A stretch of DNA of 64,000 nucleotides, taken from positions 1 through 64,000 of the forward strand of contig NZ_JBHSFQ010000025.1 of NCBI RefSeq assembly GCF_042653925.1, given 5' to 3'. Under the pieces are notes generated by a model. That model ran no database searches. It saw only the letters and a list, made by a program, of their open reading frames with translations, and was not told the DNA's origin. Position numbers and translations under genes: made by a program. Positions 24,979 through 33,883 of the stretch are shown here, piece after piece; positions within the stretch are counted from its first letter, which is position 1; each line of letters opens with the position of its first letter. Source of the DNA: Nocardiopsis_B mangrovi (GTDB lineage: Bacteria; Actinomycetota; Actinomycetes; Streptosporangiales; Streptosporangiaceae).

Positions 24979-25785
24979 TCAGCCGGCCAGCCGGCGCCGG
25001 ACCTCGGCGAGGCGCCCGGCGACGGTACCGTCGATGACCTCATCGCCCACGCGGATGGAGAGCCCACCCACGATCTCCGGGACGACTTCGATGTTGAGGT
25101 GGATGGGGCGTCCGTACACCCGGGCCAGCGTGGCCTGGAGCCGCGCCTGCCGGTCCTCGCTCAGCGGCACGGCGGTGCGCACCACGGCGATGTAGCGCTT
25201 GGCGCGCTCGGCGACGATCTGCCCGTAGTGGTCCAGGGCCTGTTCCAGTGTGCGGCCCCGGGGACGGGTGACCGCCTCGGTGATCAGCGCGAGCGTGGCG
25301 GCGTCGGCCTTGCCCGAGAGCAGGTCCGCCACCAGGGCGCGCTTGTGCTCGGCCGCGACGCCCTCGGTGGTGAGCGCCGCGCGCAGGCCGTGCTCGGCGA
25401 CGACGATCCGGCCGAACCGGAACAGCTCGTCCTCGATGTCGCCGAGCCGCTGCTCGTCCACCGCGGCGACCGTCGCGTAGACGGCCAGCCGCTCGGCGGC
25501 GTCGACGAGGTCGCGCGGTTTGGACCACGCGGCCCCGGCGATGTCGCCGGCCACCATGACGGTGGCCGGGGAGACCTTGGCCTCCAGCAGCGAGCCCACC
25601 AGGCCGGACTTGGCCTCGGCCGGGTTGGCGGGGTCGGCCAGCCAGCGGCGCAGGGAGTGCTCCCGCTGGAGGAGCGCGACGACCTCGAAGAGCTCGTGCC
25701 CCAGCGTCGCCGGGTCGGCGGACGCGAGGACCGCGTCGAACCGCTCGGTGACCTCGGCCAGGGAGGTGCGGCTGATACCACGCAT
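24979..25785 (-). CDS. atpH: F1Fo ATP synthase subunit delta
   Basis: A 268-residue peripheral-stalk subunit, longer than the roughly 180 of E. coli but normal for actinobacteria. The C-terminal ...LNIEVVPEIVGGLSIRVGDEVIDGTV is diagnostic. The ATG at 25785 overlaps the atpF stop by one base (TGATG). Confidence 0.95.
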   Translation of the reverse strand: MRGISRTSLAEVTERFDAVLASADPATLGHELFEVVALLQREHSLRRWLADPANPAEAKSGLVGSLLEAKVSPATVMVAGDIAGAAWSKPRDLVDAAERLAVYATVAAVDEQRLGDIEDELFRFGRIVVAEHGLRAALTTEGVAAEHKRALVADLLSGKADAATLALITEAVTRPRGRTLEQALDHYGQIVAERAKRYIAVVRTAVPLSEDRQARLQATLARVYGRPIHLNIEVVPEIVGGLSIRVGDEVIDGTVAGRLAEVRRRLAG

Positions 25786-26333
25786 CAGCGCACCTCGGCC
25801 TGGGCCGGGCTGTCGGCCTGGTCCAGCTCCTCCAGGAACCGGTCGATGACGCGGTTCTGGGCGGCGCTGTCGCTCAGGGTCTCACCGACGATGCGGGTGG
25901 CGAGGTCCGTGGAGAGCGTGCCGATCTCCGACCGCAGCTGCGCGAACGCGTGCTGGCGGTCGGCCTCGATCTGCGCGTGGGCGGCCTCGATGATGCGCCG
26001 ACCCTCGGCCTGGGCCTCTTCGCGCGCCTCCGCGATGATGGCGGCGCGCTGCTCCCGGGCCTTCTCCAGCTCTTGGGCGTACTGGCGGTGCGCCTCTTCG
26101 AGCTTCTCGCGGTACTGCTGGCGGGTCTCCTCCGCCTCGGCTTCCGCCTTCTTCGCACGCTCGATGCCACCCTCGATCTGGTTGGCACGCTCGTCCAGGG
26201 CGGAGGTCAACCGCGGCCACATCTTGACGACGACGCCGAAGATGATCAGGAACGCGATGAGGCCGAAGGTGAATTCATCCCAGTGAATGCGCAGGATGTT
26301 CTCCTGCTCAGCAGCCAAGATCACGGCTGGCAT
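25785..26333 (-). CDS. atpF: F1Fo ATP synthase subunit b
   Basis: A 182-residue peripheral stalk subunit with one membrane segment (about 22-38; FGLIAFLIIFGVVVKMW) and a long charged helix. GAAGGG directly abuts the ATG at 26333, so the GTG three codons in (26324) may be the real start. Stop and atpH start overlap. Confidence 0.95.
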   Translation of the reverse strand: MPAVILAAEQENILRIHWDEFTFGLIAFLIIFGVVVKMWPRLTSALDERANQIEGGIERAKKAEAEAEETRQQYREKLEEAHRQYAQELEKAREQRAAIIAEAREEAQAEGRRIIEAAHAQIEADRQHAFAQLRSEIGTLSTDLATRIVGETLSDSAAQNRVIDRFLEELDQADSPAQAEVR

Positions 26334-26370
26334 CCCTTCGTGCTCGATCTTCTCTTCGCCGATCCGGGGA

Positions 26371-26577
26371 TCAGGCCTGGATGAACGCGAGCACGAAGCC
26401 GAGGATGGCGAGTGCCTCGATGACCGCCATGCCCAGGATCATCTGGCCCTGGAGGATGCCACGGGCCTCGGGCTGGCGGGCGATGGCCTGCACGCCGTTG
26501 CCGAAGATGAGGCCGACACCGATGCCGGGGCCGATGCAGGCGAGGCCGTAACCGATGGTGGCGAGGGTTCCGGTCAT
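26371..26577 (-). CDS. atpE: F1Fo ATP synthase subunit c
   Basis: A 68-residue proteolipid hairpin: helix 1 with GPGIGVGLIFG, polar loop ARQPEAR, helix 2 with the ion-binding carboxylate Glu54 (GMAVIEALAI). No sodium-binding pattern is evident, so proton coupling is expected. AAGGA lies nine bases upstream of the ATG. Confidence 0.96.
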   Translation of the reverse strand: MTGTLATIGYGLACIGPGIGVGLIFGNGVQAIARQPEARGILQGQMILGMAVIEALAILGFVLAFIQA

Positions 26578-26679
26578 TGTGGTGATTCCTTTTCTTATCT
26601 GGAGAACACGCCGACGAGCACGGTGTGCCGTCGAACTGACGTGGTGTACCGGGCTGGGGTCAGGGAGGAGCGGCCCGGA

Positions 26680-27537
26680 TCAGTGGCCGCCCTCGATGGC
26701 CTCACCGATGTAGAAGGAGGCCAGTAGGACGAACACATAGGCCTGGAGGCCCATGATGAACAGCTCGAAAGCGGTGAACACGAGGAACCCGAACAGTGCC
26801 ATGCCGGAGTAGCCGATCGACACCGCGCTGAGAATGCCCCCCGCGTCGGGGTTGAAGAGGTAGAACCCGGCCGCGGCGAACACGGCGAGCAGCATGTGGC
26901 CCGCGAACATGGTCGCGAAGAGCCGGACCGCGTGGGTGAGCGGGCGGAAGATGAAGTTCGAGATGAACTCGATGGGGATCAGCACCGGCATGATCCACAT
27001 GGGGGCGCCGCTGGGGACCAGCTTGGCCTTGATGTGGCCGCCGAACCCGTGCTCGCGGATGCCGACGACGTTCCACAGCACGTACACCAGGAGCGACAGC
27101 ACCGCGGGGAAGGCGAGGTTGCTGGTGACCGGGAGCTGGAGCCCCGGCACGATGCCCACGACGTTCATGAACAGGATGAACGTGAACAGCGTGACCATCA
27201 GCGGCATGTAGCGGTCGCCGGCCTTGCCCATACCGGGGCGGACCATCTGGTCGCGGACGAAGCCGACGGTCAGCTCGGCGACGCTCTGCCAGCGCCCGGG
27301 GACCACCTTGGCGCTGCGCGAGGTGAAGAACCAGAAGGCGCTGACCAGCACCACCACGACGGCCAGGACCAGCGCGTACTTGGTGATGCCGGACGTCCCC
27401 GGAAGGTCGTAGGTGAACCACGGGGTCGGGAAGAAGATCGCGGTCGTGGGAGCCTCGAACTTACAACCGAAATCATTGAAGATGTGGGGGTCCGGGCACT
27501 CGGCGCTCGGAGCGGCAGCAAGCACGTCAGCACTCAC
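26680..27537 (-). CDS. atpB: F1Fo ATP synthase subunit a
   Basis: A 285-residue multi-helix subunit. The essential channel arginine lies in PLTHAVRLFATMFAGHML. I start at GTG 27537 (GAAAGGG upstream, VSADVLAAAPSAECPDP). The frame opens further back to 27618 but without a ribosome site. Confidence 0.95.
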   Translation of the reverse strand: MSADVLAAAPSAECPDPHIFNDFGCKFEAPTTAIFFPTPWFTYDLPGTSGITKYALVLAVVVVLVSAFWFFTSRSAKVVPGRWQSVAELTVGFVRDQMVRPGMGKAGDRYMPLMVTLFTFILFMNVVGIVPGLQLPVTSNLAFPAVLSLLVYVLWNVVGIREHGFGGHIKAKLVPSGAPMWIMPVLIPIEFISNFIFRPLTHAVRLFATMFAGHMLLAVFAAAGFYLFNPDAGGILSAVSIGYSGMALFGFLVFTAFELFIMGLQAYVFVLLASFYIGEAIEGGH

Positions 27538-27630
27538 GGCGAACCCTTTCGTCGTGACGCAACTCAGTCCTCGATGTATAGGGCGGTCGCGCGCAGCTTG
27601 GGGTGTGCGGCACGCCACCGGGCGGGTCGG

Positions 27631-27843
27631 TCAGAACCGGACGTACTGGGTGATGATCAGATAGATCGAGCCGACCAGCCCCAGGACCAGGCCGATGGGC
27701 AGGAACACGGTCTCGAAGCCGAGAGCCCGGTCCGCCAACCAGCCCGCACCGCCCCAGACGGCCAAGCCTCCCAGCAGGTACGAGACGACGGTCATGCCCT
27801 CGGCACTCGGCTTCTCGCCGCTTTCGGCCGGACGACCGTTCAT
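27631..27843 (-). CDS. AtpZ/AtpI-type small membrane protein
   Basis: A 70-residue protein with two membrane helices (about 19-38 and 46-64) joined by ADRALGF, the AtpZ/AtpI pattern, located upstream of atpB. Family members help assemble the c-ring or carry Mg/Ca ions. GGAG four bases before the ATG at 27843 sets the start. Confidence 0.75.
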   Translation of the reverse strand: MNGRPAESGEKPSAEGMTVVSYLLGGLAVWGGAGWLADRALGFETVFLPIGLVLGLVGSIYLIITQYVRF

Positions 27844-27903
27844 CTCGCTCCGGAAGATAGCAGTAGGTGAACAGTGCACGCACACCACCCCGTGGCCGCC
27901 CGA

Positions 27904-28365
27904 TCACGGTTTGGCCTCGGCGTGCTCACCGGCTCCGGCCCCCTCGGCGGACTCGGGGTCCGCGGGGCTCTCGACCGGTTCGATGTAGAGGCGCCGCACC
28001 TTGAGACTGGCGACGGAGTGTCCCGTGAGCCAGACCACGACGCACACCCCGGCCGTCACGGCGAACGCGTTGAGGTCGAACACCTCGGCGCCGCCGAAGA
28101 GGAGCAGGACGATCGCGAGCGCGACCGCTTTGAGGGTGTAGGTGGCGAGGGCGGCCATCAGGACCAGCTGCGGCTGTCGCTTGGCCACCACGGCGATGAT
28201 GACCGCCGAGATCGCGAAGAAGACGATGATCAGCACGGTGCCGACGAGCGCCCCCACGAGCCCGTGCACGCCCGCCGCGAAGAAGGCGATGACCATGGCG
28301 ATCAGGCCCGCGGCGGCGGTGGGAATCGCGGCGCCCGCCAGAATTCGGGCGTCGTGTTCCTGCAT
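27904..28365 (-). CDS. AtpI-like membrane protein, first gene of atp operon
   Basis: A 153-residue protein with four predicted membrane segments (about 8-30, 35-57, 68-85, 95-115) and a charged Glu/Pro tail. Its position at the head of the operon and its four-helix layout match the actinobacterial AtpI-like or SCO5366-type gene. GGAG seven bases before the ATG at 28365. Confidence 0.7.
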   Translation of the reverse strand: MQEHDARILAGAAIPTAAAGLIAMVIAFFAAGVHGLVGALVGTVLIIVFFAISAVIIAVVAKRQPQLVLMAALATYTLKAVALAIVLLLFGGAEVFDLNAFAVTAGVCVVVWLTGHSVASLKVRRLYIEPVESPADPESAEGAGAGEHAEAKP

Positions 28366-28455
28366 GTAGAAGCTCCGTGGCTGTTCAGTGGGGTGCTTGC
28401 TCGTGAAAGCTATCACAAGGATTTCGGCCCCCGGCCCCGGGTGGCCTTTACACAC

Positions 28456-28461
28456 ATCTTA
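28456..28461 (-). promoter_or_regulatory. Candidate atp operon promoter -10 (TAAGAT)
   Basis: TAAGAT on the minus strand, about 85 bases upstream of the first operon gene, in the AT-richer part of a 230-base intergenic region. The -35 match is weak (TTCGGG at 16 bases). Confidence 0.3.
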
Positions 28462-28595
28462 CCGGCGTCCGGGATGTCCCGAACCTCGATATTTCCGCCT
28501 ATGTGTTATGTCGGCTGCGGCGTGGCGCGGCCGGAAGCCCCAGGTCAGCGTCCTTTCGGGTCATGGAGCAACTGCGGTCCGAGGTAACCGGATCC

Positions 28596-29753
28596 TCACC
28601 CACCCGACGGTGTGGCGGGCGGATCTGTGACCTTTTCGTCAGCGTCACGGAGCCGGACGGCGGAGCGGCGGCGCCGCAGCCGCGGAAGCGTGATCAATCC
28701 GACCGCGCACATCGCGACCAGGACGGTCACGGCGAGCACCATCAGCGGCGAATTGAACACCGAGAGCGACACCGACGCGAACGCGATGATCGCGGCCCAC
28801 AGGTACATCAGCAGCACGGCCCGCGCGTGGGAGTGGCCCAGTTCGAGCAGGCGGTGGTGCAGGTGCTTCTTGTCCGGTGCGAACGGCGACTTCCCCGCCA
28901 GGGTCCGGCGCACGACGGCCAGGACGAGGTCGGCCAGCGGCAGCGCCAGCACCAGCAGCGGCAGCAGGACCGGCAGGAACAGCGCCAGCCCGTGCACGCT
29001 GGTGCGGCCGTCGGGGTAGAACTGCCCGGTCACCGTGATGGTGATGGAGGTCAGGAGCAGCCCGAGGAGCATCGACCCGGTGTCGCCCATGAACACGCGC
29101 GCGGGGTTGAAGTTGTGCAGCAGGAACCCGATGCACACCCCTGCCAGGATGATCGCGATCATCGCCGGGTAGGACTGGCGCTCGAACCCCTGGTCCACGG
29201 CCGCGACGTAGTAGTAGGCGAAGAACGCGAACGCCGAGATCGCGACGATCCCGGCCGCGAGGCCGTCGAGGCCGTCGGCGAAGTTCACGGCGTTGATCGT
29301 GACCACGATCAGCAGGATCGACACCACCGCGCCCAGCCACGGGCCCAGCGAGAGCTGGGTGCCCGGCAGCGGCAGCCAGAGCATCTGCACGCCCGAGGCC
29401 ACCAGGATCCCGGCGGCGACGGTCTGCCCCGCGAGCTTGGGCACCGCGGACATGCCCCACCGGTCGTCGACGATGCCGATGAGCGTGATCAGGCCGCCGG
29501 CCAGCAGCAGCCCCCGCCACGTGTCGTAGACGAACACCTCTTGCAGGTGCGGCAGCCGGTAGGAGATCAGCAGCGCCGCCGCGAACCCGCCGTAGATGGC
29601 GATTCCGCCCAGCCGGGGGATCGGCTCTGTGTGCACGTCGCGATCGCGGACCGGTGGAACCGCGCCGAAGGTGATGGCGGCGCGCCGGACGAAGGGGGTC
29701 AGCAGATAGGTGACCGCCATGGCGATGACGAAGGTGAGCGCGTACTCACGCAC
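28596..29753 (-). CDS. wecA: Undecaprenyl-phosphate GlcNAc-1-phosphate transferase (WecA/TagO type)
   Basis: A 385-residue polyprenyl-phosphate sugar-1-phosphate transferase with about eleven membrane segments. The MraY/WecA signatures are GIVDDRWGMS, NAVNFADGLDGLAAG, NPARVFMGDTGS and the cytoplasmic histidine loop DKKHLHHRLLELGHS. It starts lipid-linked glycan assembly (arabinogalactan-, teichoic-acid- or polysaccharide-type). I start at GTG 29753 (VREYALTF); the ribosome site is poor and the frame stays open upstream. Confidence 0.88.
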   Translation of the reverse strand: MREYALTFVIAMAVTYLLTPFVRRAAITFGAVPPVRDRDVHTEPIPRLGGIAIYGGFAAALLISYRLPHLQEVFVYDTWRGLLLAGGLITLIGIVDDRWGMSAVPKLAGQTVAAGILVASGVQMLWLPLPGTQLSLGPWLGAVVSILLIVVTINAVNFADGLDGLAAGIVAISAFAFFAYYYVAAVDQGFERQSYPAMIAIILAGVCIGFLLHNFNPARVFMGDTGSMLLGLLLTSITITVTGQFYPDGRTSVHGLALFLPVLLPLLVLALPLADLVLAVVRRTLAGKSPFAPDKKHLHHRLLELGHSHARAVLLMYLWAAIIAFASVSLSVFNSPLMVLAVTVLVAMCAVGLITLPRLRRRRSAVRLRDADEKVTDPPATPSGG

Positions 29754-30172
29754 GGAAAGTCCAGCAGCCTCTCTTGGAGCCGACGCGTCGGCCGGACCCG
29801 GTGACGCGTGACCGTGGTCGGGTCTGCCCAAGAACCTAGCACTCCTGGACGGCCGTTTCTCTCCGAACGTCCGAGCCGGAACCCCGTCGTGGCCGCCCAT
29901 GCGGTCCGCCTCCGCAAAGAGGGAGGGGCGGCGTGCGGCCCACGCCGGCGGCGCCTCCGCACGCATGACGGGACACTCGGTCGAGCGCCATGGCAGCACC
30001 CGTACCGACACGGGGAAGGGCGTGCGCGGCGGAGGGGCCGGCGCCGTCCTGCGTCGGCGGCGGACGGGGTCGCCGAGCCGCCTGCGAATGTCGGCCGCTC
30101 GGAGCCGAGGGGAGGGTGCCGGGGCGCCTCCGGCCCGGGGGACGTCAGGTCCCGGTCCGTGGTCCGTCCCCG
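29754..30172 (-). other. Intergenic region upstream of wecA
   Basis: These 419 bases hold no supported gene. Minus-strand TAGGTT at 29833-29838 is a possible -10 for wecA (leader about 80 bases). Confidence 0.3.
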
Positions 30173-31207
30173 TCAGGGGCGGCGGTCCTCGCCTGCCGGG
30201 GTCTCGGGGCCGGCGGCGCCGGTCGCGGAGGCGTCGGCGCCCTGCCCGGACGTTCCGTTGTCGCGGCGGGGGTCGGCCGCCGCGCGGGGCGCCTCTCCGG
30301 GCGCGTCCGGCGCGGCGGTCCCGTCATCGGCGGCCGGGAGTGGGGTCCCGGTGTCGCGGGACGGCGTCTCGGGGGCGGCGGCGCCGTCTGCCGTGGTGTC
30401 CTGGGGCCCCCGGCCGGCCGCGGTGTCCCCGGCCTCAGGGGCGGCCGGGGCGCCGGTACCGGCCGGGCCCTCGCCGGGGGCGTCGGCGTCCGAAGCCGCC
30501 CCGGCCTCGGCGTCCGCCGTGCCCTGCTCGGCGTTGCGGCCCTCGGGGCGGCGCCACGCCTTGGACTCTCCGATTACCGTGCCGCACACCGCGCGCAGCC
30601 GGTCGATCGAGATCGCCCCGGTGCGCAGCACGCGCGGAACGGCGTAGGTGAGGTCGACGATCGTGGAGGCTTCGGAGCCGGCGCAGTCGCCGCCGTCGAG
30701 GTAGACGCCGACCCGGTCGCCGAGCTGCTCCTCGGCCTGCTCGGCGGTGGTGGCGGCCGGCCGGCCGGACAGGTTGGCGCTGCTGACCGCCATGGGGCCG
30801 ACCTCCTTCAGCAGCTCCAGGGCGACGGGGTGCATGGGCATGCGCACCGCGACGGTCCCCTTGGTGTCGCCGAGGTCCCACGACAGGCTCTGGGTGGCCG
30901 TGCAGACGATGGTGAGGGGACCGGGCCAGAACTCGTCGATGAGGTCCTGGCCGTGCGTGCCGAGGTCCTCGATCAGCGCGTGGGCGGCCCGCACGGAGCC
31001 CACCAGCACCGGCGGCGGCATGTCGCGGCCGCGGCCCTTGGCCTCCAGCAGCCCGGCGACCGCGGCCGGGCTGAAGGCGTCGGCACCGATCCCGTAGACG
31101 GTGTCGGTGGGCAGCACCACCAGTTCGCCGCGGCGGACGGTGGAGGCGGCATCGGCGATGCCCTCCGCGCGCGCCTTGTCGTCGGCGCAGTCGTAACTGC
31201 GGCTCAC
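30173..31207 (-). CDS. L-threonylcarbamoyladenylate synthase with long disordered tail
   Basis: Sua5/YrdC enzyme of 344 residues that makes threonylcarbamoyl-AMP for the t6A37 tRNA modification. The YrdC domain (about 1-225) shows LPTDTVYGIGADAF, KGRGRDMPPPVLV, WPGPLTIV and SSANLSGRPA. From about 230 the chain becomes an Ala/Gly/Pro/Asp/Glu tail of roughly 115 residues that does not resemble the Sua5 C-terminal domain. Start: GTG at 31207, eight bases after GAGAGG; a GTG at 31216 abuts that site. Follows prmC closely. Confidence 0.9.
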   Translation of the reverse strand: MSRSYDCADDKARAEGIADAASTVRRGELVVLPTDTVYGIGADAFSPAAVAGLLEAKGRGRDMPPPVLVGSVRAAHALIEDLGTHGQDLIDEFWPGPLTIVCTATQSLSWDLGDTKGTVAVRMPMHPVALELLKEVGPMAVSSANLSGRPAATTAEQAEEQLGDRVGVYLDGGDCAGSEASTIVDLTYAVPRVLRTGAISIDRLRAVCGTVIGESKAWRRPEGRNAEQGTADAEAGAASDADAPGEGPAGTGAPAAPEAGDTAAGRGPQDTTADGAAAPETPSRDTGTPLPAADDGTAAPDAPGEAPRAAADPRRDNGTSGQGADASATGAAGPETPAGEDRRP

Positions 31208-31268
31208 TGCGGTCACCTCTCTCGATCGACGCCCGTAGGCCGCGGGCGATGCGTGTGCGGGAACGCCG

Positions 31269-32129
31269 CTACGCGCCGTCGGACCGGCGCATCACCACGA
31301 AGCGGTCGCGGTGGGCGAGGTCCTTGCGGTTGCGGACGTCGCGCCAGCCCAGTTCCTCGGGGAACAGGCGCGGGATGTCGATGCCCTGGCCGTCGCCGTG
31401 TTCGAACGCCATGGCGCCGCCGGGGCGCAGCAGGCGCCGGCCGACCGCCTCCAGCTCGCGGATCATGTCGAGGCCGTCGGGGCCGGACCACAGCGCGGGC
31501 GCGGGGTCGTAGTCGCGGACCTCGGGCGGGATCTGCGCGGCGTCGTCGGTGGGCACGTAGGGCGGGTTGCTGATGAGCAGGTCGACGCCGCCGTCGAGCT
31601 CGGGGAGCGCCATGCGCAGGTCGGCGAGGTGTGCGGTGATGCGGTCGCCGTGCCCGCTGGCGTCGATGTTGCGCTTGGCCCAGGACAGGGCGCGGCCGTC
31701 GATCTCGACGGCGTGCACGCGCGAACGCGGGACCTCCTGCGCGATGGAGATCGCGATGGCGCCGGAGCCGGTGCCGAGGTCGGCGACGAGCGGGTCGGCG
31801 ACGTCCATGGCGCGCAGGGTCTCGATGGCCCAGTCGACCATGATCTCGGTTTCGGGCCGTGGGACGAACACACCGGGCCCGACCCGGAGTTCCAGGTAGC
31901 GGAAGTAGGCCCTGCCGGTGATGTGCTGGAGCGGCTCGCGGGCGGCGCGGCGGGCGACGCACTCCCAGTACAGGGCGTCGAAGTCGGAGTCGGCGACCTC
32001 GTGCAGCCCTCCTCGACGGACGCCGTGCACGAACGCCGCGAGTTCCTCGGCGTCGGTGCGCGGCGACGGGACGCCCGCGTCGGCCAGCCTCAGCGTGGCG
32101 CGCGCGACCTCGTCGAGCAGGAAGTTCAT
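31269..32129 (-). CDS. prmC: Peptide chain release factor N5-glutamine methyltransferase
   Basis: HemK/PrmC, 286 residues. An N-terminal helical domain (MNFLLDEVARATLRLADAG) precedes an AdoMet Rossmann domain with ADLGTGSGAIAIS and the catalytic ISNPPYVP. It methylates the GGQ glutamine of release factors. The ATG overlaps the prfA stop by four bases (ATGA), so it is coupled to its own substrate gene. Confidence 0.95.
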   Translation of the reverse strand: MNFLLDEVARATLRLADAGVPSPRTDAEELAAFVHGVRRGGLHEVADSDFDALYWECVARRAAREPLQHITGRAYFRYLELRVGPGVFVPRPETEIMVDWAIETLRAMDVADPLVADLGTGSGAIAISIAQEVPRSRVHAVEIDGRALSWAKRNIDASGHGDRITAHLADLRMALPELDGGVDLLISNPPYVPTDDAAQIPPEVRDYDPAPALWSGPDGLDMIRELEAVGRRLLRPGGAMAFEHGDGQGIDIPRLFPEELGWRDVRNRKDLAHRDRFVVMRRSDGA

Positions 32130-33193
32130 GACTGGGCCTGCTCCAGCCTTTCCTTGGTGTCGGCGTCGATGAGGGACTGGAGTACAGCGTCGAGGTCGCC
32201 GTCGAGGACCTGGTCGAGGTTGTACGCCTTGTACCCGACGCGGTGGTCGGAGATCCGGTTCTCCGGGAAATTGTAGGTGCGGACCCGCTCGGAGCGGTCG
32301 ACGGTGCGCACTTGGCTCTTGCGCTCGGCGGCGGCCTCGGCGTCGGCGCTGGCCTGGGCCTCGGCCAGCAGCCGGGCGCGCAGGATGCGCATGGCCTGCT
32401 CCTTGTTCTGGAGCTGGCTCTTCTCGTTCTGGCAGGAGACGACGATGCCGGAGGGCAGGTGGGTGATGCGCACCGCGGAGTCGGTGGTGTTGACGCTCTG
32501 GCCGCCGGGGCCGGAGGAGCGGAAGACGTCGATGCGCAGGTCGTTGTCGTTGATCTCGACGTCGACGTCCTCGGCCTCGGGCACCACCAGGACACCGGCG
32601 GCGGAGGTGTGGATGCGCCCCTGGGACTCGGTGACGGGGACGCGCTGCACGCGGTGCACACCGCCCTCGAACTTCAGCCGGGGCCATACGCCCTGGCCGG
32701 GCTCGGGGGTGCCGCGGTTCTTGAACGCGATCGTGATGTCCTTGTACCCGCCGAGGTCGGAGAAGGTGGAGTCGATGACCTCCGTCTTCCACCCCTGCCC
32801 TTCGGCGTAGCGCAGGTACATGCGCACCAGGTCGCCCGCGAACAGCGCGGACTCCTCGCCGCCCTCGCCCGCCTTGACCTCCAGGATGACGTTCTTGTCG
32901 TCGGCGGGGTCGCGCGGGAGCAGCAGCTGGCGCAGGCGCTCGGTCAGGCGCTCCTTGTCGGCGGTGAGCCGGCGTGCCTCCTCGGCGAAGGAGGAGTCCT
33001 CCGCGGCGAGTTCTTCGGCGGCCTCGATGTCGTTCTCGACCGCCATCAGCTCGCGGTAGGTGGCGATGATGGGGGTGAGCTGGGAGTAGCGCTTCCCGAG
33101 GCTGCGCGCCCTCCCCTGGTCGGCATGCACAGCGGGGTCGGCGAGCTGCTGTTCGAGCTCGTAGTACTCCCCCAGAAGGTCGTCCAGCTTCAC
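32126..33193 (-). CDS. prfA: Peptide chain release factor 1
   Basis: RF1 of 355 residues. The stop-codon recognition motif reads PVT in VQRVPVTESQGR (UAG/UAA specificity), and the catalytic loop SSGPGGQSVNTTDSAVR carries the GGQ. The N-terminal helical domain and the C-terminal IHTSAAGVLVVPE are typical. Overlaps prmC. Confidence 0.97.
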   Translation of the reverse strand: MKLDDLLGEYYELEQQLADPAVHADQGRARSLGKRYSQLTPIIATYRELMAVENDIEAAEELAAEDSSFAEEARRLTADKERLTERLRQLLLPRDPADDKNVILEVKAGEGGEESALFAGDLVRMYLRYAEGQGWKTEVIDSTFSDLGGYKDITIAFKNRGTPEPGQGVWPRLKFEGGVHRVQRVPVTESQGRIHTSAAGVLVVPEAEDVDVEINDNDLRIDVFRSSGPGGQSVNTTDSAVRITHLPSGIVVSCQNEKSQLQNKEQAMRILRARLLAEAQASADAEAAAERKSQVRTVDRSERVRTYNFPENRISDHRVGYKAYNLDQVLDGDLDAVLQSLIDADTKERLEQAQS

Positions 33194-33423
33194 GTCGCGT
33201 CCGTCTCTCGTCAGTGTTTCCCGCTCAGCCTGCGCGGCGCCTTCAAGGCGGCGCCAGTCCGGGGAAGCAGTCCTCGTCGCGGCGCACTCCCTCGTACCTC
33301 GGTCGCACCCCGCTCCTCAGTCCACACGACGCCGCGCCCCCACAGGCACGCTCGACGCGGGGTTCCCCTCTCGGTGGGCGCTGACGAGGGGTCCGGGCCG
33401 GGGCGGCCGCCGAATCCACGAAT

Positions 33424-33472
33424 GGCGGCGCCGGGCGCGTGCGCCCGTGGGCACACGCGCGCCGGCGCCGCC
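33424..33472 (-). terminator. Terminator hairpin downstream of rpmE
   Basis: Outer arms GGCGGCGCCGG (33424-33434) and CCGGCGCCGCC (33462-33472) pair perfectly, and a second inner pairing CGCGTG/CACGCG extends the stem. It starts 10 bases after the rpmE stop. Confidence 0.6.
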
Positions 33473-33481
33473 GGGCAGACG

Positions 33482-33691
33482 CTACTGGCGCTTGCCGAAG
33501 CGCTTCTCGAAGCGGGCGACCCGGCCTCCGGTGTCCATGATCTTCTGCTTGCCCGTGTAGAACGGGTGGCAGGCGGAGCAGATGTCCGCACGGATGACAC
33601 CGCTCGTCTGGGTGCTGCGGGTGGTGAACGTGTTCCCGCAGGTGCACGTCACGCTGGTGACGACGTACTCGGGGTGGATGTCGGCCTTCAC
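33482..33691 (-). CDS. rpmE: 50S ribosomal protein L31 (zinc-binding form)
   Basis: A 69-residue protein starting VKADIHPEYV. The zinc cysteines are in TCTCGNTF and ICSACHPFYTGKQK, so this is the C+ form, the one usually replaced by a C- paralogue under zinc starvation. GAGGAG is six bases before the GTG at 33691. Terminated before prfA. Confidence 0.95.
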   Translation of the reverse strand: MKADIHPEYVVTSVTCTCGNTFTTRSTQTSGVIRADICSACHPFYTGKQKIMDTGGRVARFEKRFGKRQ

Positions 33692-33883
33692 GTGGATCTC
33701 CTCGCTGATGGCGGTTGCCGGACGCACGCGGTGGGCGTTCGGGGCGCAGGGGCACCCGGGGCCCGGAGGTGTGCGCGAACCGGTCCCGCGGCGGTCGATA
33801 TACCAGTTTGCCAGACCTTCAACCCGGAACCGACCAGCATCTATTCCCGCAGGCCGTTTCGGGGGACGGCGGCCCCGTGCCGG

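Noticed and set aside
22271..25195. 974-residue plus-strand frame across atpG and atpA
   Set aside because: Antisense shadow produced by high GC; the minus strand encodes unmistakable ATP synthase subunits.
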